A DNA stretch of 22,794 bases, taken from the IMG/VR virus record IMGVR_UViG_3300042868_005854, positions 1 through 22,794 of that record; one strand, given 5' to 3'. Below are positions 1-7,504 of the stretch, one piece after another; positions within the stretch are counted from its first letter, which is position 1; each line of letters opens with the position of its first letter. The position numbers and the translations under genes are program-made. The notes beneath the pieces were generated by a model that was not told where the DNA came from, did no database searches, and worked only from the letters and a program-made list of their open reading frames with translations. This stretch comes from a virus.

Positions 1-526
1 TCTTTAAAAGGTAATATTGAACATTACCTGAATTATCAATCTCATAAACAGATACTTCTGTTGGATCTAATGAACTACTATATGTAAAGTCAACTTGATT
101 TAATGTTCTAAACTTAATACCCGATTCGGACTGTACTTGCATGTTATCTTGTATAGATAATGCATAACGGTAATCCGGACGAGCGTCGATGCCGGTGCCA
201 ATAGACGGTACCAATTGGTACACATCCAATGTTACAATCGCTGGCGCGTTGAGTTTAGGCTTGTACCCAAACAATTGCGACAGCATCAATACATTTGCAT
301 CTTCCTGTGCAGTAGATAAAACAGATTCGCGGAATTGTTGATCTGCATAGTATGATAAAACGTCACCGACATACGATGCCATTTCTATAAACATCATACC
401 GGGTGACGATTCATTAAAATCGTTATATGTATTAGGAAAGTATTGTTTTGCAAAACTTATTAAGTTCTGACGAAACTGAGCAAAGTCTTTGTTAAGATAC
501 TTTACGTCTTTTTTAACTAATTCCAT
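1..526 (-). CDS. Baseplate wedge protein, gp6-like (partial, N-terminal part)
   Basis: The first 175 residues are present and the gene runs off the left edge. The N-terminus begins MELVKKDVKYLNKDF and carries the stretch ESSPGMMFIEMASYVGDV followed by YYADQQFRES, a pattern I recognise from the gp6/baseplate-J-like wedge proteins of T4-like phages. In T4, gp6 dimers tie the six wedges into the ring around the hub. The start is fixed by a strong AGGAGG at 533-538 and by a TAATG overlap with the stop of the gp25-like gene upstream, so the two are probably translationally coupled. The position after gp25 fits the T4-like order 25 then 6. The exact family (gp6 rather than another large wedge protein) is moderately sure. 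Confidence 0.8.
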   Translation of the reverse strand, partial: MELVKKDVKYLNKDFAQFRQNLISFAKQYFPNTYNDFNESSPGMMFIEMASYVGDVLSYYADQQFRESVLSTAQEDANVLMLSQLFGYKPKLNAPAIVTLDVYQLVPSIGTGIDARPDYRYALSIQDNMQVQSESGIKFRTLNQVDFTYSSSLDPTEVSVYEIDNSGNVQYYLLK

Positions 527-1068
527 TAAATCCTCCTAGTGAGTTGACCAATTGCAATTAACTGTTGCTGTACATCTAAATTAGGTGTTGTTTGTGATAT
601 AATTATAGCATTCTCTGATGCTAATACGTTGATAACTAAATTAGCACCTGATTCAGTAACACGAAAACTTATACGTATCGATAATGTATTTTCATCACGT
701 GTTATGTCAATCGCATCTATAATAATATACGGTAACCAATATTCAATATCATCACGCAAACTAGACGATAATGTATCAGCTAATACTTCGGTATTTTGTT
801 CAAACAAACTTTCACGTATACGCGTGCCAAAGTTTGGTTGCATTATACGTTCACCTTTGCCAGTTAATAGCAAATTTTTAAAATTGCTAATAGACTGTTC
901 TTCTGTAGTATATGATAAAGCAAAAACCGAACCACCGCTTAATGATCCAGACGCATAATTTTGCGTATCGGTTTTAGCCGATGCTGCTTTATTAAACGGC
1001 AATAGTATGCCGACGGCAATATCCGGAGTATCATTATATGGCTTATACTGGTAAATGGTTCTAGCCAT
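526..1068 (-). CDS. 25: Baseplate wedge protein, gp25-like (GPW/gp25 family)
   Basis: 180 residues. The region around residues 64-90 contains NLLLTGKGERIMQPNFGTR, the signature of the GPW/gp25 family, followed by a helix and a beta-rich C-terminus (IDAIDITRDENTLSIRISF). Family members sit next to the tail sheath and baseplate wedge and help start sheath assembly in contractile tails. The protein is longer than T4 gp25 because of about 50 extra N-terminal residues and a C-terminal tail. Its start overlaps the upstream stop as TAATG, and its own stop overlaps the next start in the same way, so three baseplate genes are tightly coupled. Confidence 0.9.
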   Translation of the reverse strand: MARTIYQYKPYNDTPDIAVGILLPFNKAASAKTDTQNYASGSLSGGSVFALSYTTEEQSISNFKNLLLTGKGERIMQPNFGTRIRESLFEQNTEVLADTLSSSLRDDIEYWLPYIIIDAIDITRDENTLSIRISFRVTESGANLVINVLASENAIIISQTTPNLDVQQQLIAIGQLTRRI

Positions 1069-1547
1069 TATACTTTACCTTTCTTTTTATCTATAGCTTT
1101 CATTAAGGCAGAATAGTCACGTGTCATGGCATTAACAACGGTAGCTACTTTTTCATTATTCGTATCAACGGGTCTGCCGTCCAAATCATGTGTCGGAGCA
1201 ACAGTCGTCGGGCCTGATTCAAAACCAGCACTACCATAACCAAAAGCTTGTGCCATACTAGAATCGAATCTCAACGTGCCTTCATTTACTACTGGCGTCG
1301 ATGCTGTATCATTTAACAAATCATTTAATAGCGGATCTTTAGAAAATGTCTTTTTCGGCGTTGTTGTATGGGCTCCGGTAGATCTACCGTCTGTACTACG
1401 CATACTTTCCAATATAGTATCTGCTGTTAAGCGTTGTTTTGTTGATTTCTTAACTTCGTTTAAAGCTTGTATCTCGTCACGAACAGCTGAACGTACTTCT
1501 TCACGTATAAGCTGGCGTAAAGCTTTAATAAATCCTTTAGAATCCAT
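1068..1547 (-). CDS. Hypothetical protein in baseplate cluster
   Basis: 159 residues, family not recognised. It opens with an amphipathic charged helix (FIKALRQLIREEVRSAVRDE), has a low-complexity Thr/Ser/Pro middle (about 50-120) and ends in a second helix with NAMTRDYSALMKAIDKKKG. This helix-linker-helix layout suggests a small structural or chaperone protein, but that is inference. An AAAAGGAA ribosome-binding site lies just before the ATG, and an ATATTTAT promoter-like octamer lies 14 bases before the start. Its stop overlaps the gp25-like start as TAATG. Confidence 0.75.
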   Translation of the reverse strand: MDSKGFIKALRQLIREEVRSAVRDEIQALNEVKKSTKQRLTADTILESMRSTDGRSTGAHTTTPKKTFSKDPLLNDLLNDTASTPVVNEGTLRFDSSMAQAFGYGSAGFESGPTTVAPTHDLDGRPVDTNNEKVATVVNAMTRDYSALMKAIDKKKGKV

Positions 1548-1561
1548 GAAATTCCTTTTAA

Positions 1562-1569
1562 ATAAATAT
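1562..1569 (-). promoter_or_regulatory. Putative late promoter octamer ATATTTAT
   Basis: Sense-strand ATATTTAT followed by TTAAAAGGAATTTC and the ATG at 1547. It is one of nine leader-located copies in the window. The octamer-to-start distance is 14 bases, the shortest in the set. Confidence 0.55.
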
Positions 1570-1571
1570 AC

Positions 1572-1805
1572 TTATGATACAGTTCCAGGCGATGTTGTCG
1601 AGCCGGCTCCTGGCCCGCTAGGCGTACCTACAATTACAGATTGACCCGGGTTAACCGTTGTCTGTATAGCAAATGTATAAATAGCTTGAGCTAATTCTCG
1701 AGCCAATGCAGCTGTAGCCGTTTCTGAATTTTTAGAAGTTTGCGCTCTTTTAAACGCCGTTAATATTTGTACTTCTAACAGTTGTTGTGCAGTAGTTAGT
1801 GGCAT
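1572..1805 (-). CDS. Small hypothetical protein, baseplate cluster
   Basis: 77 residues. The first 50 residues form an Ala-rich helical region (MPLTTAQQLLEVQILTAFKR) and the last 25 are Gly/Ser/Pro/Thr-rich and probably disordered. No family recognised. It lies 4 bases after the hub gene stop and 25 bases before the next gene, so it is part of the same transcript. A minor virion or tail component is the likeliest role from position alone. Confidence 0.7.
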   Translation of the reverse strand: MPLTTAQQLLEVQILTAFKRAQTSKNSETATAALARELAQAIYTFAIQTTVNPGQSVIVGTPSGPGAGSTTSPGTVS

Positions 1806-1809
1806 ATTT

Positions 1810-2814
1810 TTATTGTTTCATTGTTTTTAAATCTGTTAACAGTTGTTGTACCTGTGTTACATTCGAAGCTGTTAATGTCGGCCCGCCCATGGGCGTTTGA
1901 AATTGTGCTTTACCGCTAGTTAGATCTACTAGTTGTTGTAATGTCTGTTCTAGCAAGTTAAATAATTTATCCATATCCATTTGCCATTTAGGCGTAACGA
2001 TATTAACGGTTTTAGCTCCGACTATAATCACTTCATCTGTAGATGAATTAAAAATCAATCGATCAGATGAAATAATAGCTTGGCCCTTCGTATATGCGTC
2101 GGGTAACTGTACGCCTACACCTATAGACCGTTGCGATGTATTAAATTTAATATTTTGATCTGTCGATAATACTATAAAACTTTTTGTAGTATTTGGATCT
2201 TCAATTACATAACGATTTGGTCCGGACTCCGGCTTATGTCCATTACTTATAATAGTAATCGGCGAATTTTGATTTCCTTGCCAGAACGGTTTAACTGTAT
2301 ACTGTGAAGTATCGCCTACAATCGTTGAACTAAAACGTATTGCTTGCCCATGACGTCCATGTAAAATAATATCGCCTTCATATGGCTGAAGTGTTTTTAC
2401 ATTTGGATTTTCACGAAAGTTTTTACCTGGAGTATAAGTATCGATATTACCTGAACGTGGCAGTGCCGAAACCGTATAAGACGTAGTATTTATCGATGAT
2501 ATTTGTTTTGGTAACGGGTTTAGATTAACATTATCTTGTATAGATATTGGCCCTAAATAAAAATAGTTATATGATTTAGTAACACTATCAGCATTACTAC
2601 CATTCATACGAAATAATAGTATATGTTCTCCAATCGCTGGCATATACGTTATATTCCAGGCTGGGCTAGCATAATATTCATTAAATGGGCCAGTTTGAGA
2701 TACTGTACGTACTTTAACCGTACCCAATGGAAAGTCACCACGTGATGTAAACCGTGATTCGACACTACGTTTAAACGCTAAATCTGTTTCGATAACTTCG
2801 GCTACTAATAACAT
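1810..2814 (-). CDS. Baseplate hub / central spike OB-fold protein, gp5-like
   Basis: 334 residues. The N-terminal third looks like an OB-fold (LGTVKVRTV, then WNITYMPAIGEHILLFRM), and around residue 145 is PYEGDIILHGRHGQAIRFSS, a segment typical of gp5-type hub proteins of T4-like phages. No lysozyme domain such as that of T4 gp5 is visible. The C-terminus (MDMDKLFNLLEQTLQQLVDL) is helical. In the virion it should sit at the hub under the tail tube. The ATG overlaps the upstream stop as TAATG. The family call rests on motif recognition, not on a search. Confidence 0.78.
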   Translation of the reverse strand: MLLVAEVIETDLAFKRSVESRFTSRGDFPLGTVKVRTVSQTGPFNEYYASPAWNITYMPAIGEHILLFRMNGSNADSVTKSYNYFYLGPISIQDNVNLNPLPKQISSINTTSYTVSALPRSGNIDTYTPGKNFRENPNVKTLQPYEGDIILHGRHGQAIRFSSTIVGDTSQYTVKPFWQGNQNSPITIISNGHKPESGPNRYVIEDPNTTKSFIVLSTDQNIKFNTSQRSIGVGVQLPDAYTKGQAIISSDRLIFNSSTDEVIIVGAKTVNIVTPKWQMDMDKLFNLLEQTLQQLVDLTSGKAQFQTPMGGPTLTASNVTQVQQLLTDLKTMKQ

Positions 2815-3182
2815 TATTCGCCTTGACTTTTCTGAATAGCTTTAATTTCGTCCTCAGCTTCTTGTAGCAAACGAGAACGTTCTTCATCAGATAAAATAAA
2901 CTCACCGCCGGCGGACTCATTTTCTTTAGCAGTAGCTGAAAGTAAACGTTGTACAACCGCAGCTAACTTAACCAATGCATCATCGTTCTTAACAGATACC
3001 TCGAGGTAATCTTTAATCATTGGAACGATAACTGCTGCATCGCCTACGTTTTTAACTAACGGTTGTAACTCTTTTATTAGCCCATCAATCTGACGTGACT
3101 TCATTTTTGAATTGTGGTAAATGTCCTTCATTAGGTCAGAGAAGGAAGTACCTTTGAATAACTCAAATTCAGTAGATGCCAT
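2814..3182 (-). CDS. Conserved phage protein downstream of late sigma (unknown function)
   Basis: 122 residues, strongly helical. It begins MASTEFELFKGTSFSDLMKD and continues with a conserved-looking IDGLIKELQPLVKNVGDAAV block, then an acidic C-terminal helix (residues about 95-122). It resembles proteins I associate with T4-like marine phages but I cannot name a function. It starts a new unit after the sigma gene: the leader carries an octamer promoter candidate inside an 11-bp inverted repeat whose arm includes the ribosome-binding site. Its stop overlaps the hub start, so whatever controls this start probably controls the hub gene too. Confidence 0.8.
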   Translation of the reverse strand: MASTEFELFKGTSFSDLMKDIYHNSKMKSRQIDGLIKELQPLVKNVGDAAVIVPMIKDYLEVSVKNDDALVKLAAVVQRLLSATAKENESAGGEFILSDEERSRLLQEAEDEIKAIQKSQGE

Positions 3183-3218
3183 TTATAGCCCTTTTATTAA
3201 TAAATATAGGGCTATAAA
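3182..3218 (-). promoter_or_regulatory. Leader hairpin enclosing a promoter-like octamer
   Basis: Perfect 11-bp inverted repeat (TTTATAGCCCT at 3182-3192, AGGGCTATAAA at 3208-3218) with a 15-base loop. The loop holds ATATTTAT (3200-3207) and the palindrome TTTATTAATAAA. On the RNA, the downstream arm contains AGGG of the ribosome-binding site and ends at the first base of the start codon. RNA started within the loop would lack the upstream arm. Confidence 0.7.
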
Positions 3219-3219
3219 C

Positions 3220-3981
3220 TTATTGGTGTAGACGTCCTGACTTTTGATATGACATATACATCTTATCAAAGTCTTTGCGCATTACATTTAATACGCGCGT
3301 GATATTTTGTGTTTTGAGTCCCGTACGTTCTCGTATAAGAATATAAATAGACTTCTTATTAAAGTTTTCTATGTTCTCACGTATACGGAATATTTCTAGT
3401 ATCGTATCGGCTATTAGAATATCACGTTTGTTTGAAAATATCATTTCCATATTAGTATCATACCAGTCTACCCACTGATTTACGAAATCCCTTAGGCCTT
3501 CTTGATATGATGATATTGATAATTCTAATGTTAAGTCTCGATCGTCGTCAATAACCGTTGTTTCTACACGACGTTTTAGTTTAGCATAGTTAGCATTGTT
3601 CTGTATAATTAAGTAGTTCTTAACTATACGGCTAAAGTAACTATAGGCTTTACCTTTACCTTGCGTATACTTATGAATTTTTTCATTAAGAAACGCTACT
3701 ACTTCACACTTAACATCTTCATATGGTACATCAAAATAACTAAATTTGAATGTATGATAGATATTTTCAACTAGTTTATTAAAGGCATAATCAATATGCT
3801 CTTTATAGATTCGATTACGTTTAGTTGTATCCGTTTCTATATTATAGGCTACAATAGCCTTTTCGGTAGTGGCCGTAAAGTACATGTTAGTAGCTTTACG
3901 ACCTCTTTTACCTTTTCTTTCTAATGCTTCTTCTGCTTCTTGTTTTGCTAAATCTGCATAAAACTGTTCAACTGGGGACAT
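3220..3981 (-). CDS. 55: Late-transcription sigma factor, gp55-like
   Basis: 253 residues. The central part matches the T4 gp55 group: RNRIYKEHIDYAFNKLVENI (55-74), an acidic FDVPYEDVKCEV block, and GKAYSYFSRIVKNYLI (about 110-125), which corresponds to the sigma region-2 core and -10 recognition part. The C-terminus is helical and could contact RNA polymerase. Such proteins direct host RNA polymerase to late promoters, usually with a sliding clamp; no clamp or gp33 gene is in this window. An AAAGG ribosome-binding site lies about 10 bases before the ATG. The gene is followed by the first octamer-controlled unit, so it is a natural reader of the ATATTTAT motif. Confidence 0.85.
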   Translation of the reverse strand: MSPVEQFYADLAKQEAEEALERKGKRGRKATNMYFTATTEKAIVAYNIETDTTKRNRIYKEHIDYAFNKLVENIYHTFKFSYFDVPYEDVKCEVVAFLNEKIHKYTQGKGKAYSYFSRIVKNYLIIQNNANYAKLKRRVETTVIDDDRDLTLELSISSYQEGLRDFVNQWVDWYDTNMEMIFSNKRDILIADTILEIFRIRENIENFNKKSIYILIRERTGLKTQNITRVLNVMRKDFDKMYMSYQKSGRLHQ

Positions 3982-3984
3982 TTA

Positions 3985-4272
3985 TTAAAACCTTTCATTC
4001 AATAGTGTAACTATTTCGTGGATTTCTTTGAAAACAAAACCAGTTTCGTCGTCTGCTTCAAATGATCCTAAACGATCTATTTGTTTCATTCTATCATATG
4101 ATAACGTAGCGTGTTTCTTAATGTCTTCAAAAAAGTTATTGTACTCTATAAAATCTGTTTCGAGTGATTCGATATTATCTTCTAATACCTCAACCTTTTT
4201 CATTAAGTTACGTATTACATAACCACATACTAGTAATGCAACAATCAATGTTCCAAATATAAGTAATTCCAT
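3985..4272 (-). CDS. Membrane-anchored coiled-coil protein
   Basis: 95 residues from the ATG at 4272. One N-terminal membrane helix (MELLIFGTLIVALLVCGYVI) is followed by a coiled coil (KKVEVLEDNIESLETDFIEY) and an acidic domain. A second in-frame ATG at 4284 would add four residues and overlap the upstream stop; I prefer 4272 because a GGA lies seven bases before it and it begins 4 bases after that stop. It sits between the HD hydrolase and the sigma factor. Function unknown. Confidence 0.7.
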   Translation of the reverse strand: MELLIFGTLIVALLVCGYVIRNLMKKVEVLEDNIESLETDFIEYNNFFEDIKKHATLSYDRMKQIDRLGSFEADDETGFVFKEIHEIVTLLNERF

Positions 4273-4276
4273 ACAA

Positions 4277-5011
4277 TTATCCAAATAAATTTGATATGTC
4301 GAAAGCAGCTTCGCTATTCGTTACTCGTCCGCCTTTTACGCTAGTTCTAGCTGCGTCGGCAATAGGACGATTGTTTTTCCAAGCATCATATTCAATCGTA
4401 GCAGCCATATGGTCTGCGTGATGTAGTATAAGTGCCATATTTGTTTTTAATTTCGAATCTTGACTACGTGATAAGAAGTAAGCACGATTTGCTTCATCAT
4501 ACATGCCATCATGAATACGAATTGTTTGATATTCGTTCCAAGACATATGAACACCAAACTCTTGTAATGTCCATAAACTCAAGTCCGGTACCAATGTAAA
4601 TGGTATGTTTGGATTATGTTTATAAATCTTACCTTGATTTTTACGATGCCATTCCGAATCATTTGGAATATATACTTCTTGACCTTGGCCAGGAAAACCT
4701 GCTTTACCTAAGTCATGATGCATTGCTGCAAAAAGAAGTTCTTCCAAGGTAAATCCTGATACATCTGCACCTTTAGATTTCCATATGTCATAAAGTGTTT
4801 CTGTACAATCCATTACACGTAACACGTGATCTACATAACCACCTGCAAAAGCATTGTGATAATATTCTGTACCAGAGGCTGGCATCATCATTATACGTTC
4901 CTCGAAGTGATCGTACATGGTATTTAGTTCTGCTTCACGTCCCGGGAAGAGATTGATCTTACTACGAAACGTAGACCAATTTTTTGCAATTTGTTCTGCT
5001 GTTAAACTCAT
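4277..5011 (-). CDS. HD-domain phosphohydrolase
   Basis: 244 residues. The metal-binding HD pattern is complete: H62 in GGYVDHVLRV, H99-D100 in AAMHHDLGK, H167 in IRIHDG, and H197/H198 with D200 in LILHHADH. HD enzymes cleave phosphoester bonds in nucleotides, cyclic nucleotides or nucleic acids; the substrate cannot be told here. A longer reading frame reaches 5101, but that would lie inside the ClpP-like gene; the ATG at 5011 begins 5 bases after that gene's stop. A host nucleotide-signal or dNTP-pool role is possible, as inference. Confidence 0.82.
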   Translation of the reverse strand: MSLTAEQIAKNWSTFRSKINLFPGREAELNTMYDHFEERIMMMPASGTEYYHNAFAGGYVDHVLRVMDCTETLYDIWKSKGADVSGFTLEELLFAAMHHDLGKAGFPGQGQEVYIPNDSEWHRKNQGKIYKHNPNIPFTLVPDLSLWTLQEFGVHMSWNEYQTIRIHDGMYDEANRAYFLSRSQDSKLKTNMALILHHADHMAATIEYDAWKNNRPIADAARTSVKGGRVTNSEAAFDISNLFG

Positions 5012-5016
5012 TTTTG

Positions 5017-5655
5017 TTAAATTATTTGATCGATGATTCCATATTCCAACAATTGTTCGGCTGAAAGGAATAGGTCTATTTTCTGTTGTTGTTTCCACCA
5101 CGCTGCATCTTTATTAGAACGAGATGCTAAAAGATCGCAAACATCAGTCTCAATCTTACTTAGATTATTGATGTATGCTGAGATGTCACTTATTTTAACG
5201 CCATCGATGTAACTACTAGATTCGTGAAACATTACACTAGAACGTTTACTAATCATACGTGTACCGGTACCACATGCTAGAATTACAGCCGCAGCTGAAA
5301 AGGCTCTACCTCGACAAATCGTATTGACTGGTACGCTAAGTGATTCGATGTAGTCAATTATACCTAACATTTCATACACATCGCCGCCTGAAGAATTAAT
5401 GATAAGATTGATTGGATCATTTGCTTCTTCTTCTGTACGGTTATTTAGTATTGCCCGTATACGAATCATTAGATTTGGTAACGTACCTTCTTCTATTTCA
5501 TCCGTTAAATATACAACACTATCACGCAAATCTACTTGCGTCTGTATTTGATGTGTTATTGTTTCATATACATTTTCTGTTTCCGACGTTTCTACTGTAT
5601 ACTTTTCTTGTTGATTCATGTCAACGCGTTTGGGTTTATCCTCGTATATACTCAT
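5017..5655 (-). CDS. ClpP-like serine protease
   Basis: 212 residues. The ClpP fold is recognisable (PINLIINSSGGDVYEMLGI, then GRAFSAAAVILACGTGTR). All three catalytic residues can be assigned by alignment in mind to E. coli ClpP: S120 in GRAFSAA, H144 in MFHESS and D194 in KIDLFLSAEQ, just before the conserved EYGIID. The first 40 residues are a polar extension. It could process capsid proteins, replace or hijack the host ClpP core, or degrade host factors. No ATPase partner is seen. The neighbours downstream are an HD hydrolase and the late sigma factor. Confidence 0.87.
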   Translation of the reverse strand: MSIYEDKPKRVDMNQQEKYTVETSETENVYETITHQIQTQVDLRDSVVYLTDEIEEGTLPNLMIRIRAILNNRTEEEANDPINLIINSSGGDVYEMLGIIDYIESLSVPVNTICRGRAFSAAAVILACGTGTRMISKRSSVMFHESSSYIDGVKISDISAYINNLSKIETDVCDLLASRSNKDAAWWKQQQKIDLFLSAEQLLEYGIIDQII

Positions 5656-5693
5656 AACTAATTATAATAAAATTTATTGTAGATTCCTAGTAC

Positions 5694-6203
5694 TTATTGT
5701 ACTTTTTTCAAGCGACGTTCTAACTTTTTAAGTTCCTTGGTGCCTTTGCTAATGTCTTTTTTAAGAGTAGCCTTCTTTACTTGTCCACGTATCATAGCTA
5801 TTTGAAGTAGAATCTGTTCCTTTAACTCTTCCTTTTCCTTTTTAGACAATTTCTTTTTGTCCGATACTTCAATTGTGGTAGTAGGTAATGTACCCTTAAG
5901 GCTAGGTTGTTCAATACCTTTATGATAAACATTGCCTTGTTCATCAACGAACTCTTTCATGAACTGCCAACCCCGAGGCTTGCCAGACGATTTATATCCA
6001 GATCCTACTTCAGGGGGTGCACATAGTGACATTGTACATTTCCAACATAGTACTGCAGTAGTACGTTCTCCTACTGCAGACCATTCATTACAAAGTTGGC
6101 CTTGCCAATACTTGCTATCTGGTTCACTGTTTTGGCAAATCATATAACGCTTCTTGCCGTCCGTGCGTGTTTTCCACTGTTTTTGATTTTGTTTTTTACT
6201 CAT
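5694..6203 (-). CDS. Zinc-ribbon-like conserved phage protein
   Basis: 169 residues. Cysteines at 23, 38, 53, 56 and 61 (with CWKC at 53-56) look like a metal-binding site. A central segment GWQFMKEFVDEQGNVYHKG follows, and the last 65 residues are a Lys-rich helix. I have no family name. The layout of a small zinc domain plus a basic tail suggests nucleic-acid or ribosome binding, which is inference. The start is 6 bases after the upstream membrane protein gene. Confidence 0.75.
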   Translation of the reverse strand: MSKKQNQKQWKTRTDGKKRYMICQNSEPDSKYWQGQLCNEWSAVGERTTAVLCWKCTMSLCAPPEVGSGYKSSGKPRGWQFMKEFVDEQGNVYHKGIEQPSLKGTLPTTTIEVSDKKKLSKKEKEELKEQILLQIAMIRGQVKKATLKKDISKGTKELKKLERRLKKVQ

Positions 6204-6209
6204 GCAAAA

Positions 6210-7331
6210 TTATTTAGAATTCCAATATGCAATACGTTTTGGTTGTGTTTTGGGTATTTCGATTGGTTTTGTTTCTTCTACTGGTTTAGGTTCTTGTATA
6301 CTAGACGTAACGTTTACCGAATCTACCGGCGGAGCGTATCTAGGTGTATACATGTATACTTCTTCCGGCATATCTTTTTCTGTCGGCATACTAGCAGTAA
6401 CGTATTGATACTCGTACCAATTACGTTCTAACGCATCATCAGCATATGGATCGTCTATTTCTTCTACATATGTAGGAAAGCCTATAGGATGATTAGCCAT
6501 AGCTTTTTCTATATCTTCATCTGTAACACCATACTTCTTTTTACTAAATGCTTGATTGGCTACTACAACTAACGTAACTGCTAATGGGTCGAATACAAAT
6601 ATAATAAGTAACAAATACCAATTGATAACGCGGTCCATAGGTAAACCCGTTAACTTTGATAAATACATTAATGGGCCTAACTCACGAACAGAGTCATCTG
6701 AGTTTTTCATTTCGATAATTTTCACATCAGCTGTTGATATCGAATCATTAAGTGCACTTATTCTTGTATCTAGTAATTCACGCTCCTTAAGGGCCGTATT
6801 AAGTTCATTTTGAAGTATCGTACGTCCCGAGGTCGATGTATTAGTAATTACCTGGCCAGTTTTCTTATCAATATATTGACTTTGTCCTGGATTAGATATT
6901 GATATACGCAATTGAGTTATAGACGCCGTTAACTGTTCTTTTTCATTAACGTATTGTGCATGTTGATCTTCAAAGTTATGTTTCTTAGCTTCTATTACGC
7001 TGATTTGACGATTAACGATTTCTGTTCCAGCATACGTTTGTTGATACGCTCCGGACAAGTAACCATATATACCAGCACTAGTGATAGCCATTAGTATAAC
7101 TGTTGCTATTACTAAATACGTACGTAATACTTTATTGATTACGTTCCAGTATTGATATAAGGCAGATGCTATAACAAGCTTGGCAAACTCTAAGCTGCCG
7201 GCCATAATCATGACCTGAGTACTAGCTCCAGCAAAAAGTTTACCTAACCCGTATACAGAATAAAATGCTGCCGAACACGAAACTGCAATTGCCGCAGCCG
7301 CGATAATGTACGGAAATATTTTAGATTTCAT
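6210..7331 (-). CDS. Multi-pass membrane protein with periplasmic or cytoplasmic coiled coil
   Basis: 373 residues. Predicted membrane helices lie at about 6-28, 38-60, 72-94 and 237-260. Between helices 3 and 4 is a coiled-coil region of about 110 residues (VIEAKKHNFEDQHAQYVNEK onward) with an insertion GQSQYIDKKTGQVITN. The C-terminal 110 residues are acidic, then Pro/Lys/Glu-rich. The plan of membrane helices around a coil resembles DUF4407-type proteins; that match is tentative. It may act at the envelope during infection, for example in superinfection exclusion, but nothing in the sequence proves it. Confidence 0.78.
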   Translation of the reverse strand: MKSKIFPYIIAAAAIAVSCSAAFYSVYGLGKLFAGASTQVMIMAGSLEFAKLVIASALYQYWNVINKVLRTYLVIATVILMAITSAGIYGYLSGAYQQTYAGTEIVNRQISVIEAKKHNFEDQHAQYVNEKEQLTASITQLRISISNPGQSQYIDKKTGQVITNTSTSGRTILQNELNTALKERELLDTRISALNDSISTADVKIIEMKNSDDSVRELGPLMYLSKLTGLPMDRVINWYLLLIIFVFDPLAVTLVVVANQAFSKKKYGVTDEDIEKAMANHPIGFPTYVEEIDDPYADDALERNWYEYQYVTASMPTEKDMPEEVYMYTPRYAPPVDSVNVTSSIQEPKPVEETKPIEIPKTQPKRIAYWNSK

Positions 7332-7333
7332 AG

Positions 7334-7504
7334 TTAACTAATAGAAATACGATCTAATGCAAATTGTACACGTCGACGAATTTCGTTTAAACGACGTACT
7401 GCCTCATTTGTGTCAACGGCTTTCTTCGCAGCTAAATCTGCTAAAATCATAGCCATGTTGTCGGCTTCTTCTAAACGTCGTAACACATTGTCTTTGTCTC
7501 TCAT
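7334..7504 (-). CDS. Small helical protein (56 aa)
   Basis: Begins MRDKDNVLRRLEEADNMAMI and ends in RRRVQFALDRISIS. It is entirely helical with alternating charge, as in small DNA- or protein-binding helical hairpins. The ATG overlaps the UvsE stop as ATGA, and an AGAGGAG ribosome-binding site lies about 10 bases before it. An ATATTTAT octamer sits 20 bases upstream within the UvsE coding end, so it may have its own late start. Family not recognised. Confidence 0.75.
   Translation of the reverse strand: MRDKDNVLRRLEEADNMAMILADLAAKKAVDTNEAVRRLNEIRRRVQFALDRISIS

Noticed and set aside
2771-2956. Minus-strand frame of 61 codons
   Set aside because: It is a shifted frame within the 122-aa gene and the hub gene start, with no start signal of its own.
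5012-5101. Longer N-terminus for the HD hydrolase
   Set aside because: It lies inside the ClpP-like coding end in another frame and does not resemble an HD protein; the ATG at 5011 fits the gene spacing.
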